The notes under the pieces: generated by a model | Told to the model about the DNA's origin: nothing | Database searches by the model: none | What the model saw: only the letters and a program-made list of their open reading frames with translations | Shown here: piece after piece, positions 19,099-27,933 of the stretch | Numbering within the stretch: the first letter of the stretch is position 1 | How the letters are laid out: every line of letters starts with the position of its first letter | DNA from: Maricaulis sp. | GTDB lineage: Bacteria; Pseudomonadota; Alphaproteobacteria; Caulobacterales; Maricaulaceae | Reading direction: 5' to 3' | DNA: 64,000 nucleotides | NCBI GenBank assembly: GCA_002692855.1 | Contig: NZMJ01000046.1 | Location: 317,019-381,018 of the forward strand | Made by a program: the position numbers and the translations under genes

Positions 19099-19123
19099 GG
19101 GGGGTGTCCTGCCGTGGAGGCGC

Positions 19124-20209
19124 CTAGCGGGCAATCCGGTTGAGGGTTTCAATCCGTGCGAGCGAGCGGTTGACCCGCTGTTCGCTCAATCGGCCCTCTT
19201 CGACCGCCTCTTCCACCCAGCGGGCAAACTTCTGCGGCAGTGCCGGGTCAGGTGCCGCCGAATTGGACATCATGATGATGTCATTGCCGGCAATCAGTGA
19301 CCGGATGACCGCCTCACGCTGATCGTAGTGTTCGCGAATGGCGCCCATATCGAGATCGTCCGTGATCACGGCGCCGCGATAGCCCATACGCCCCCGCAGC
19401 AATTCATGCAGGATCGGACGCGACAGCGTTACCGGGTCGCCGGACGGATCCAGCCCGCGATGGATCAGGTGGCCGCCCATGATGAGGTGCGCCTTGCGCT
19501 GCTCGATCAGGCGTTCAAACGGGTCGAGCTCGTTCTCGCTCCAGCTTTGCGAAATGTCGACAAAGCCTTCATGGCTGTCGCCCGTTGACCGGCCATGACC
19601 GGGGAAATGCTTCACCGCGCACACGGCGCCCTCGGCCTCGAAGGCATCGATAAAGGCACCGGCATAGGCGGCAATCGTCTCGCCGTCCGTGCCATAGCCC
19701 CGCCCCCAGCGACCGATCACGCCGTTGGCGTCGTCCTGTACGTCCGCAACGGGCGCGAGATTCATGTTGAACCCGGCAGCGGTGAATTCTCGCGCCGCCA
19801 TCCGGTAGGTCTCTTCGGCCTGCGAAGGCGATTGGGCCTGAGCCAGCACATGGGCGCGCGGCACGGGCGTATAGCCCAGATCCCCGTTCAGGCGCTGCAC
19901 CGCGCCGCCTTCCTGGTCGAGCGCAAGAAATGCGTCGGGCGCAATCTCGCGGAACCGGGCCGCCAGACCCTCCGCCCCCTCGCGCGATCGCACATTGTGC
20001 CGCAGGAAGAGCACGCCGCCGATGCGGCCATTGGCGAGGTGATCGGCCACGATGTCCGCACCCTCGGCATCAGGGTTGTCACCGATAAACCCCATCAGGA
20101 GCATGCCGGCTGCGCGGTCCGCCGTCCGGCGCGCGGAAGCGCGCGCGATACCGGGAAAGGCGAGCGCGGCCGTGCCGGTGGCAATGATCTGTCTGCGATT
20201 GACCGTCAC
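19124..20209 (-). CDS. Glycoside hydrolase family 3 beta-N-acetylhexosaminidase, Tat-exported (NagZ-like)
   Basis: 361 residues from GTG 20209, chosen because AGGAG lies 6 nt upstream and the protein then opens with a twin-arginine signal, TVNRRQIIATGTAALAFPG, cleaved near residue 25. The GH3 domain has DQEGGAVQRLN, GRWGRGYGTD, the NagZ signature KHFPGHGRSTGDSHEG and the nucleophile region VITDDLDMGAI. NagZ removes N-acetylglucosamine from muropeptides and is usually cytosolic; the Tat signal indicates a periplasmic place of action. Longer upstream starts lack the Tat logic. The TPR-methyltransferase gene follows directly. Confidence 0.85.
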   Translation of the reverse strand: MTVNRRQIIATGTAALAFPGIARASARRTADRAAGMLLMGFIGDNPDAEGADIVADHLANGRIGGVLFLRHNVRSREGAEGLAARFREIAPDAFLALDQEGGAVQRLNGDLGYTPVPRAHVLAQAQSPSQAEETYRMAAREFTAAGFNMNLAPVADVQDDANGVIGRWGRGYGTDGETIAAYAGAFIDAFEAEGAVCAVKHFPGHGRSTGDSHEGFVDISQSWSENELDPFERLIEQRKAHLIMGGHLIHRGLDPSGDPVTLSRPILHELLRGRMGYRGAVITDDLDMGAIREHYDQREAVIRSLIAGNDIIMMSNSAAPDPALPQKFARWVEEAVEEGRLSEQRVNRSLARIETLNRIAR

Positions 20210-20519
20210 ATGTATCTCCTGTCCCTGTCCCGCTGCACGATTGGGGACACAGCCGTGTGATGCAAGCCCGACACCCCTGTGGCGAACACCTGTCGTGCTT
20301 TTCATGAGGGCGTCAGTTGCGCGTAACACCGCATCAGCGAGCGTGTCCGTGCTGCTGTGACCCTGAAGGCGGTGGTCCGGACCCCCCAATTGCCGGACCA
20401 CCGCCGCTTTCTTCATCGGCCGAGCCTGAATGCCGCATGACGAAAAATTCAGTTGGCCGCACTGGCCGGGTAACACGCAGGCGCGCAATGTAAGCTCAGC
20501 CTAATGCAAGGGACACACC
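20210..20519. other. 310-bp divergent intergenic region
   Basis: Separates the Tat-exported glycosidase (leftward) from the acidic lipoprotein gene (rightward). It must hold both promoters, but no clear -35/-10 pair stands out. It contains one strong hairpin at 20369-20404. No convincing small coding frame with a ribosome-binding site was seen. Confidence 0.6.
20369..20404 (+). terminator. Strong orphan hairpin in a divergent region
   Basis: Perfect 12-bp stem GCGGTGGTCCGG / CCGGACCACCGC with a 12-nt loop. On the plus strand it is followed by CGCTTTCTTC, a weak T-tract. No annotated plus-strand gene ends here, so it would terminate an unannotated transcript from 20210-20365 or serve another role. 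Confidence 0.4.
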
Positions 20520-21626
20520 ATGAAATCGATTTTCCTCTCTGTTTCCGCCCTGGCGCTGACAGCCTGTGCTGCGACCGCCGCTGACGAGCCGCGCGCCGAA
20601 TTCCGCCAACGTGAAGTGCACGTCGTGCGATCCGGTGATCACGCAATGTCGCGGCACGACGCGCGGGTCATCGAAGTCATCAGCGAGGACGGAGACCGCA
20701 CCGTCCATGTCACGTCCGGCGACGGAAGCAGCGTCATCACGGTCGACGGTCAGCGGATCGAGGTGATCGACGGCGCAGTCATCGTTGACGGCGAGCGCCA
20801 TGACTTCGACGGCGGACGCGTGGTGATCGAGCGGGGCGAGGTTCGGGTGTCGGAAGGTCCCGGACCGCATCGCACCTTCACGTGGCGCACCGGCCCTGAA
20901 CGGGCAGAAATGAACGCCGAGATCGCAGTGGCGATGGCGGCTGCCGAACGCGCATTGGCCGAAGTGGAATCGATCGACTGGGTCACTCACGAAGCGGAAC
21001 TGGCCGAGGCCCTGGCCGAACTGGACGGCATGGAAATCGAGATTGTCGAGCCTGAGGCGGACACCTGGATTACCCGCGACGGCGAGCGCATGCGCTTCGG
21101 CGACATGTCGCCTGAGGAACAGGCCGAGATTCGCGAAGAGATTGCCGAAGCCCGCATCCATGCCCGCCGGGGAATCGAACAGGCGCGGATCGAGATGCGC
21201 AACGCCCAGGGCGAACAGCGTCACGCCCGGATTGAAATGCGGCGTGCCCGCGATGAAGCCCGCCAGGCAGGCCGCGATGCGCGCCATGCCATGCGCTGGG
21301 ACTTCGGGGACATGAGCGATGCCAGCAGCATCCGCGTCGAATCCGAAGATGGCACGACCCGCGTCTGGCTCGACGATCGCGAACTGGAAGGCGAGGAACT
21401 CGGCGAATTCCTGGACCGAATGGAGGAACGAAACGCCCGCTTTGCCGAAATGGCATTCGGGGACGATCCCAACGTCATGGTGTTCCGCAGCGAGGATGGC
21501 GAGACCAATGTCATCCGCCGGGGCCGCGTCGTGATCGACATCAATTCCGATGATGATGGCGAACGCCAGCACGTCATCGAAATCCGCCGATCCAGTGAAG
21601 ACGAACTGGAAGGCAACGACGACTGA
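20520..21626 (+). CDS. Unknown acidic lipoprotein with beta-repeat and charged helical regions
   Basis: 368 residues; not recognised. AAGGGA precedes ATG 20520. Lipobox LALTAC with C16 as the likely lipidated residue. Residues about 30-120 have alternating short strands in VxVxxxDG / VDGxxIEV style (ITVDGQRIEVIDGAVIVDGE). Residues about 135-175 and 195-265 are long Ala/Glu/Arg helices, probably coiled coil (EEQAEIREEIAEARIHARR). A second strand-rich region (about 275-360) resembles the first (RVESEDGTTRVWLDDRELEG, RSEDGETNVIRRGRVVIDI). Overall very acidic at the C-terminus. Expected to be anchored in the envelope facing the periplasm. A 48-residue lipoprotein gene follows. Confidence 0.7.
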   Translation: MKSIFLSVSALALTACAATAADEPRAEFRQREVHVVRSGDHAMSRHDARVIEVISEDGDRTVHVTSGDGSSVITVDGQRIEVIDGAVIVDGERHDFDGGRVVIERGEVRVSEGPGPHRTFTWRTGPERAEMNAEIAVAMAAAERALAEVESIDWVTHEAELAEALAELDGMEIEIVEPEADTWITRDGERMRFGDMSPEEQAEIREEIAEARIHARRGIEQARIEMRNAQGEQRHARIEMRRARDEARQAGRDARHAMRWDFGDMSDASSIRVESEDGTTRVWLDDRELEGEELGEFLDRMEERNARFAEMAFGDDPNVMVFRSEDGETNVIRRGRVVIDINSDDDGERQHVIEIRRSSEDELEGNDD

Positions 21627-21719
21627 CCTTGAACGAATACCGGGCTGGCCGCAGGGGCGCGGCCGGTCCGGGTCTTCGACTGCCTGGGGGGCATCCAACT
21701 CGACAACGAGGGATACCCA

Positions 21720-21866
21720 ATGCGCTTCAAGACCCTGCTGACTTCGCTTCTGCTGGCCACGGCCGCAATCGCGACAACGGCCTGCACGACCATGGCCGGG
21801 AATGACGCTCCCCGGGCGGAGCGATCCGACTCCGATACGGCGCGTGTGCCCAGCGGTTACTACTGA
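21720..21866 (+). CDS. Small 48-residue lipoprotein
   Basis: ATG 21720 with GAGGGA 8 nt upstream, TGA at 21864-21866. The sequence opens MRFKTLLTSLLLATAAIATT and has a lipobox ending at C22, then a short polar tail ending PSGYY. In size and in the motif CTTMAG after lipidation it recalls entericidin-type lipoproteins, but similarity is too short to assign. It lies 93 bp after the acidic lipoprotein gene, on the same strand, and just before a terminator, so the two may share a transcript. Confidence 0.65.
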   Translation: MRFKTLLTSLLLATAAIATTACTTMAGNDAPRAERSDSDTARVPSGYY

Positions 21867-21877
21867 CCGGATTCGAT

Positions 21878-21909
21878 AAAAAAAAGCGGGCCGGCGAAAC
21901 GCCGGCCCG
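21878..21909 (-). terminator. Rho-independent terminator of pgi-hisS, probably bidirectional
   Basis: Perfect 10-bp stem CGGGCCGGCG / CGCCGGCCCG with an AAA loop. On the minus strand it is followed by G and then eight T; on the plus strand by TTAATT. It lies 125 bp after hisS and 20 bp after the small lipoprotein gene. Confidence 0.9.
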
Positions 21910-22033
21910 TTAATTCGGTTGGTCGATTAAGGCGACTCCTCCCCGAGGCGCCAAAAGGGACTGAACGGTCAGGTCCTGTCCTGCAGTTAATGAAGCAGGC
22001 GGAAGGGGGGACGTCAAGCGCCCTGATCCCGCC

Positions 22034-23512
22034 TCAGGCGTGAATGCCCTTGATCCGTCCAATGACGGCTTTGACCAGGTCGCCGCGCGCAACGGTTTCC
22101 TGCGCGGGTTGTTCTTCGCGCCAGGTCTTGTTGTCCTCGATCTCCGCAGCGAGCCTGGCCCCCAGTTTCAGGTCCTTGATCGTGGCGAGTCCCTGCTGGC
22201 GCTCGTCTTCGCCAATGATGACCGCGATATCCGCGCCCCGGCGGTCGGAATATTTCAGCTGCTTGCCCATGTTTCCGCCGCCCAGGAATGCTTCGGCCCG
22301 AAGCCCCGCAGCGCGCAATTCTGCCGCCAGCGCCAGGTAATCGGCAGCGCGGTCCTTCTCAAGATTCAGGACCACGACCAGCGGGTCACCCCCCTGCGCC
22401 ACACCGGTTTCCAGTGCCGCGAGCGCCGCCGCGAATCGGCTGACCCCGAAGGAGAACCCCGTCGCCGGCACGAGCTGCCCCGTGAACCGGGCCACGAGGT
22501 CGTCATAGCGCCCGCCGCCACCGACCGACCCGAACTGCATCGGCTGGCCGTCCGCATAGGTCGCCGTTGCGAGCAATTCCGCCTCGAACACCGGTCCGGT
22601 GTAATAGCCGAGCCCCCGCACGATGGACGGGTCGAATACGGCCCGGTCCTCGCCGACATTCAACGCACCGAGTACGGCGTGAATTTCCGAAAGGGCTTCG
22701 AGACCCGCCTCGCCGGTCTGCGATGACGCGACCAGCGGCGCCAGCCTGCCGATCACGTCGCTGCGCGACCCGCCGGTGGAATCGAGAAAAGCCAGCACTG
22801 TCGAAATACTGGCATCGCTCAGCTTTGCCCCTTCGGTGAAATCACCGGACTCGTCCTTGCGTCCGCCCCCGAGAAGCGCGGCCACGCCGTCGCGGCCCAG
22901 CCGGTCAAGCTTGTCGGCGGCACGCAATACCTTCAGGCGGACATCGGGATCGCTTGCACCAATGCCTTCCAGCACACCGTCCAGAATGCGCCGGTCATTG
23001 ACCCGGACGGCATACTCGCCGTCTTTCAGGCCAGCGGCGCGCATCACTTCGCTGGCGAGCGCGATCATCTCGGCATCGGCGGCCGGTCCGGCGGCCCCTA
23101 CGGTGTCGGCGTCACACTGGACGAATTGACGGAACCGGCCGGGGCCGGGCTTTTCGTTTCGCCAGACATCGCCGTATTGATACCGGCGAAACGGCTTGGC
23201 CATGTCCTGGAAATTCTCGGCGGCGAACCGGGCCAGCGGGGCGGTCAGGTCATAGCGCAGCGCCATCCACTGACCGTCGTCATCCTCCAGCGCGAACACA
23301 CCCTCATTGGGTCGTTCCTCGTCCGGCAGGAATTTGCCGAGGGCATCGGCGTATTCAAAGGCCGGGGTCTGAAGCGGTTCGAAGCCCCAGGCGTCATAGA
23401 CCTTCACCGCCGCCTCGATCAGGCGCAGCTCGGCCCGCAGCACGCTCGCTGGCTTGTCTTCGAACCCGCGCGGACGGCGGGCCTTGGGCTTGAAGGGCTT
23501 CTTGCCGCTCAT
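22034..23512 (-). CDS. hisS: Histidyl-tRNA synthetase
   Basis: 492 residues from ATG 23512, preceded by GGAG; a longer in-frame start at 23668 overlaps pgi and lacks family similarity. Class II core: motif 2 in GDVWRNEKPGPGRFRQFVQ, the HisRS signature RGLGYYTGPVFE, motif 3 in GFSFGVSRFAAAL, and a C-terminal anticodon-binding domain (about 395-490). Charges tRNA-His. The basic opening MSGKKPFKPKARRPRGFED is common in alphaproteobacterial HisRS. The gene follows pgi by 16 bp and ends in a strong terminator. Confidence 0.96.
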   Translation of the reverse strand: MSGKKPFKPKARRPRGFEDKPASVLRAELRLIEAAVKVYDAWGFEPLQTPAFEYADALGKFLPDEERPNEGVFALEDDDGQWMALRYDLTAPLARFAAENFQDMAKPFRRYQYGDVWRNEKPGPGRFRQFVQCDADTVGAAGPAADAEMIALASEVMRAAGLKDGEYAVRVNDRRILDGVLEGIGASDPDVRLKVLRAADKLDRLGRDGVAALLGGGRKDESGDFTEGAKLSDASISTVLAFLDSTGGSRSDVIGRLAPLVASSQTGEAGLEALSEIHAVLGALNVGEDRAVFDPSIVRGLGYYTGPVFEAELLATATYADGQPMQFGSVGGGGRYDDLVARFTGQLVPATGFSFGVSRFAAALAALETGVAQGGDPLVVVLNLEKDRAADYLALAAELRAAGLRAEAFLGGGNMGKQLKYSDRRGADIAVIIGEDERQQGLATIKDLKLGARLAAEIEDNKTWREEQPAQETVARGDLVKAVIGRIKGIHA

Positions 23513-23528
23513 TCGATCACTCCGGAAT

Positions 23529-25139
23529 TCAGTCGTTGTCGCCGCGAACGCGCCCGAGAAGCCGCATCGTGGAGGGGTCATGTATGCCGGACGCGCCGGT
23601 TTCAAGTTCGCGCTCCAGCGTGCTGGCGAGTGTCTTGCCCAATTCGACGCCGTACTGGTCGAAGGCATTGATGCCGAACAGGACGCTTTGCACGAACACC
23701 GAGTGCTCGTAGAGCGCCAGCAGCCCGCCCACGCAATAGGGGTCCAGCCGGTCCAGCATCAGGAAATTGGTCGGCCGCCCGCCGGGCATGACGAGGTGGG
23801 GCGCAAGCCGCCGGATTTCATCGGGATCGACGCTGCGTGCCGCCAGCTCGGCACTTGCGGTTTCGAAGCTGCGACCGCTCAGCAGAGCCTCGGCCTGACC
23901 CAGCGCATTCGTCAGCATCATGCGATGGCGGACCGGATCACCGTTCGCCTCGCGTACGGCGATGATGTCGACCGGCACGATGGTCGAGCCCTGGTGGAGC
24001 AGCTGGAAGAAGGCGTGCTGGCCGTTCGGCCCCTCTGCACCCCAGATGATCGCGCCGGTGTCTCCGCCGATCTCGTCGCCGGCGAGACCGGTCCGTTTTC
24101 CGAGGGACTCCATCGACAATTGCTGCAGCCAGGCCGGCAAGAGTGAGAGGCGTGTCGCGTACGGAACGAGGCCAGCGCTCTGCCGGCCCAGAAAAACCCG
24201 GTTCCAATAGGCGGCGAGCGCCATCACGACGGGCATGTTCCGGTCCAGGCGCGAGGCCGTGAAGTGATCGTCCATCGCGGCCGCGCCCTGGAGCAGCGCG
24301 CGAAACGCGGCTTCGCCCAGGACCGCCATGACCGTCATCGACACTGCTGACCAGAGCGAGTAGCGACCGCCCACCCAGTCCCACATCTCGAATACGCGCT
24401 CGCCCGGCACGCCGAAGGCCGCCGCCTTGTCCGGCGCAGCGCTGGCGGCAGCCAGGTGCGCGGAAACATCTTTCGTCCCCAGTCCGGCCTCAAGCCATTC
24501 GCGCGCCGCCGCACCATTGGCCTTTGTCTCGGCGGTCCCGAAGGACTTGGAGACCACGAAAACCAGCGTTTCAGCCGGGTCAAAGTCCCGAACGGCGTGC
24601 GCGAAAGCATCAGGATCTGGGCTGGCGAGGAAGCGGGCCCGCACGGGGCTTCCCGCTTCGCCAAGCGCCTTGGCAATCAACCGCGGACCGAGATCCGAAC
24701 CGCCAATGCCGATATGGAGGATGTTGCGCAGGGGCTTGCCTGTCACACCGGAAATCTCGCCGGCACGCAGGGCATTGGCAAATCGCATCGCCCGGTCCAG
24801 CTCGCTGCGCGCCGCCGCCTTGCCGCTCTCGTCGCGCCCTGCCCCGCGCAAGGCCATATGGGACGCGGCGCGTTGCTCGGTGACATTGACGGGTGCGCCC
24901 GAAGCCAAATTGGCAATCGCCTCGTCGATTCCCGATGCGTCGGCAAACCGGACAAGCGCTTCGAGACAGGTTTGGGACACGCTCTGTTTTGAAAAATCGG
25001 CCGTGATCCCCGCGGCACGGATGGTCAGCGCATCGACCCGGCCCGGTTCGTTACGGAAAAAGTCCCGCGCATCCTGCGCGCCTTCCTCGCGGGCCAGTCC
25101 GGCCAGCTCGGAAACCCCTTGTTCAGCCAAACGTGTCAT
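23529..25139 (-). CDS. pgi: Glucose-6-phosphate isomerase
   Basis: 536 residues, classical two-SIS-domain type. Signatures: HIGIGGSDLGPRL, VSKSFGTAETK, GGRYSLWSAV and the final block FGINAFDQYGVELGK. Interconverts glucose 6-phosphate and fructose 6-phosphate in the cytosol. The start ATG 25139 is well placed relative to the family N-terminus. Transcribed with hisS (16 bp gap); no metabolic link is needed, it is a housekeeping pair. Divergent from the secreted protein gene at 25210 with 70 bp between. Confidence 0.96.
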   Translation of the reverse strand: MTRLAEQGVSELAGLAREEGAQDARDFFRNEPGRVDALTIRAAGITADFSKQSVSQTCLEALVRFADASGIDEAIANLASGAPVNVTEQRAASHMALRGAGRDESGKAAARSELDRAMRFANALRAGEISGVTGKPLRNILHIGIGGSDLGPRLIAKALGEAGSPVRARFLASPDPDAFAHAVRDFDPAETLVFVVSKSFGTAETKANGAAAREWLEAGLGTKDVSAHLAAASAAPDKAAAFGVPGERVFEMWDWVGGRYSLWSAVSMTVMAVLGEAAFRALLQGAAAMDDHFTASRLDRNMPVVMALAAYWNRVFLGRQSAGLVPYATRLSLLPAWLQQLSMESLGKRTGLAGDEIGGDTGAIIWGAEGPNGQHAFFQLLHQGSTIVPVDIIAVREANGDPVRHRMMLTNALGQAEALLSGRSFETASAELAARSVDPDEIRRLAPHLVMPGGRPTNFLMLDRLDPYCVGGLLALYEHSVFVQSVLFGINAFDQYGVELGKTLASTLERELETGASGIHDPSTMRLLGRVRGDND

Positions 25140-25209
25140 TCTTGTCCTTCACCGCGCCGCCTTCACGGTCCGCATATTGCGTGACTATCGCGTCGCAAAA
25201 GGAAAGACC

Positions 25210-25701
25210 ATGCTCAGAACGCTTGTCCTGGCGCTTTTCGCTGCAGCTTCGGCCCCCGCCTTCGCGGGACCGGGCACGGAACTGGGCGCGGAAGCCGAAG
25301 TGTTGCGCGACGAGGCGCAAGCCCGCGCCGACGCCCTGGCTCAGGCACCGGCTGCCCCGGCGCAGGAGCTGGACATGGCCGACCCCTTCCTGACCGGTGT
25401 TGATGAATTCGCTGCAGCAACCGCCATGCTGTCCCGGCGGATCGAGGATGCCGGCGGCCCACAGGATCTGCGCTGCATCTTTCGCGGCATGTCGGCAGAC
25501 GCGGCAGTACGCCTCGACGACTTTGCCGCCGCAGAAACGCAGGCTGACATGGCCCGCGTCTACCTGGAATACGCCTACCTGTTCAATCAGGCCGCCGAGA
25601 TCGCGCCCGAGGCCGATGCCGACCTGCCGCGCGAGGAGCCCGATCCGGGCTTTGTCTGCCCGGCATCACGTCACCCCTTCGGTCAGACGGACGGCCGCTA
25701 G
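25210..25701 (+). CDS. Hypothetical secreted protein
   Basis: 163 residues from ATG 25210 (AAGGAAAG 6 nt upstream). A signal peptide ends at about residue 19 (ASAPAFA-GPG). The mature protein is acidic and mostly helical (EAEVLRDEAQARADALAQAP, VDEFAAATAMLSRRIEDAGG), with two cysteines, in DLRCIFRGM and GFVCPAS, that could form a disulfide in the periplasm. No known domain recognised. The stop shares CTAG with the convergent DsbD-type gene, whose product acts on periplasmic disulfides, but the convergent order argues against a functional link. Confidence 0.65.
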   Translation: MLRTLVLALFAAASAPAFAGPGTELGAEAEVLRDEAQARADALAQAPAAPAQELDMADPFLTGVDEFAAATAMLSRRIEDAGGPQDLRCIFRGMSADAAVRLDDFAAAETQADMARVYLEYAYLFNQAAEIAPEADADLPREEPDPGFVCPASRHPFGQTDGR

Positions 25702-27779
25702 CCGGCGGCAGCCTCAAGCGCTTCGACCAGCATGCCTGACGTGATGACGGGCGGCAGGACTACTGCATCCCCGCCATCAGCGGGATAGATCACGTAAAGC
25801 GGAACACCCGCCGCACCGTGGCCGCGAATGGCCCGGGCGATCGTGTCGTCGTGATTGGTCCAGTCTGCGACCAACTCGACCGTTCCGGTGCGTTCGAACG
25901 CGTCCCGGACTGCCTGGCTGTTCAGCGTCACCTGCTTGTTGACCTGGCAGCTCACACACCAGGCGGCAGTGAATTCCACGAAAATCGGCCGGCCTTCCGT
26001 GCGCAGTTCGGCAACCCGTTCCGGAGACCAGCTTTCCGCGCTGCTCGCCGCCGAGGGGGCGTTGGCCTGCGCAACCGCAACCAGTGAGCCCGCAAGCACG
26101 AGCGCCCCGAGGGCGGCGGCGATTCGTCCCGTCCATCCTCCCGATTGCAGCGCCCAGATCACAAAGCCCATCGCGAGCCCTGCGGTCAGGACGAAGAGAA
26201 CGCCTGCCGAGCCGGCCTGGAAGGACAATACCCAGACAAGCCAGATCGCGGCACCCATCATCGGGAAGGCGAGGAATTGCTTGAACCGGATCATCCATGC
26301 ACCGGGCCGCGGCAGGTAGCGCAGCAGCGACGGAAAGAAGCTGAGGATCAGATAGGGCAAGGCCAGGCCCAGACCCATTGCAGCGGAAACCGCGACAATG
26401 AAATAGCCGGGTTGAGCGAGCGCCAGTCCCAGTGCGCCCGCTGCGAACGGTCCGATGCACGGCGCTGCCACGACCACTGCGAGGAGGCCGGTCGCAAACG
26501 CACCCGCATCGCCTTCCGCGTTGGCCCATCGCCCGCCGAGACCCTGGATGCTGGTGCCGACTTCAAACACCCCCAGCAGGTTCAGCCCGATCGCGAGCAT
26601 GACAAGCGCCAACAAGGCGACGATCAGCGGCGACTGAAGCTGGAAGCCCCAGCCCACCGAACCGCCTGCCGCTTTCGCGGCGGCGAGGACCAGCGCCAGG
26701 CCGACAAAGGCTGTCAGGACCCCGGCGAGGAAAACCAGGCCGTGGCGGCGAAGTTCGGCCTCGTGGCCATGCGCGCGCTCGACAAAGCCCAGCGCCTTGA
26801 TCGACAACACCGGGAACACGCACGGCATCAGGTTGAGGATCAAACCGCCGATCAGTGCGAGGAACAGCGCCCAGATCATACCGGTGAAGCTGATGGGTTC
26901 AGCCGAGGGCAAGGCGACATTGGCGACGGCAAACAACTGGCCGGGCCGGGGATTGATCTCGGTTGCGCGCCGCACCCACCGCCCGTCAACTCGGGTCTCG
27001 TAGGCCAGGATTCCTTCACCGCTGGTGTTGCCGGGGCCGCGGCCTGCAACCCGGGTCAAAACGGCAAGCCCGCCTTCCTCGGTGCTGACCGTCTGCTCGG
27101 CGGCATGGTCAACGACCATCGCGGAATAGGGGAAATAGCCCAGATTGCGGACGCTCTCCGGATCCAGTCCCGAAACGGTGAGAAGCAGAGTCTCGCCAGC
27201 ACGTTCAATCGCGGTTTCAAGACCGTCGACGGGCTGCGGGGTCTGCTCCAGCGCGCGCGCGATCAGTCCGGCACCCCGCCGGTCGGGGATCGCTTCGGGC
27301 CCGGCTTCGAGAAACACCGAGACCTCGCCGCATTCCGGAATGCAGATCTCCTCGCATACCAGCCAATAGGCCGTGGCGCTGATCGGCAGCGGGCCGCGCC
27401 GCACGTCGGGGGAAACGTCGAATGACACCGGCAGCAGGACATCCCATGCGTAGCCGTAATTCGCCAACGGGCCGAACGGGAAGACCTCCGGCGCGGGCCA
27501 TTCGATCTCGCCCGCCGTCACCCCGTCGGGCAATTCCCACTCGATCCGGGTCGCTTCGCCGGAATCCCCGGCATTGCGCCAATAGGTGTGCCAGCCTTCT
27601 GGCATGACCAGACGCAGACCGGCGCGAAAGGTCTCGCCCGGCACCACGGTCTCGTGATCGGCAACCAGCGACGCCTCGACCAGCGGGTCGGCCGGGCAGG
27701 CCATCTGCGCGGCTGCCACTCCTGGCATCGAGACGATCAGACCGGCAACCAGGCCAGCCAGGCGCGTAAGAAAGGTCAT
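25698..27779 (-). CDS. DsbD/ScsB-type transmembrane thiol:disulfide interchange protein
   Basis: 693 residues. Signal peptide to about residue 24. Periplasmic N-terminal region (to about 290) with cysteines in LVCEEICIPECGEV, typical of the ScsB/DsbD alpha domain. An eight-helix membrane domain (about 295-570) carries the paired cysteines NLMPCVFPV and AAPCIGPF. The C-terminal thioredoxin-like domain has W607-C608-V-S-C611. It passes electrons from cytosolic thioredoxin across the membrane to periplasmic substrates. In Caulobacter the related ScsB reduces peroxiredoxin-type partners; no such partner is adjacent here. Confidence 0.9.
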   Translation of the reverse strand: MTFLTRLAGLVAGLIVSMPGVAAAQMACPADPLVEASLVADHETVVPGETFRAGLRLVMPEGWHTYWRNAGDSGEATRIEWELPDGVTAGEIEWPAPEVFPFGPLANYGYAWDVLLPVSFDVSPDVRRGPLPISATAYWLVCEEICIPECGEVSVFLEAGPEAIPDRRGAGLIARALEQTPQPVDGLETAIERAGETLLLTVSGLDPESVRNLGYFPYSAMVVDHAAEQTVSTEEGGLAVLTRVAGRGPGNTSGEGILAYETRVDGRWVRRATEINPRPGQLFAVANVALPSAEPISFTGMIWALFLALIGGLILNLMPCVFPVLSIKALGFVERAHGHEAELRRHGLVFLAGVLTAFVGLALVLAAAKAAGGSVGWGFQLQSPLIVALLALVMLAIGLNLLGVFEVGTSIQGLGGRWANAEGDAGAFATGLLAVVVAAPCIGPFAAGALGLALAQPGYFIVAVSAAMGLGLALPYLILSFFPSLLRYLPRPGAWMIRFKQFLAFPMMGAAIWLVWVLSFQAGSAGVLFVLTAGLAMGFVIWALQSGGWTGRIAAALGALVLAGSLVAVAQANAPSAASSAESWSPERVAELRTEGRPIFVEFTAAWCVSCQVNKQVTLNSQAVRDAFERTGTVELVADWTNHDDTIARAIRGHGAAGVPLYVIYPADGGDAVVLPPVITSGMLVEALEAAAG

Positions 27780-27872
27780 CTGTGCGGTATCCGTCCGTTC
27801 CGTTCACATATAGCGCGATCACCAGGAAGGCGAAGCGATATGGCGCATCCGTGATGGCGTGTGACTGAAATG

Positions 27873-27901
27873 CAAAACGCCGGTCCCTGTCGGAACCGGC
27901 G
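27873..27901 (-). terminator. Rho-independent terminator of the SapC-family gene
   Basis: Stem CGCCGGT / ACCGGCG, followed on the minus strand by TTTTGC. Starts 33 bp after the stop codon of the SapC gene. Confidence 0.7.
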
Positions 27902-27933
27902 CTTGCATCAGTCTTGATCGTGAACCGGCACGA

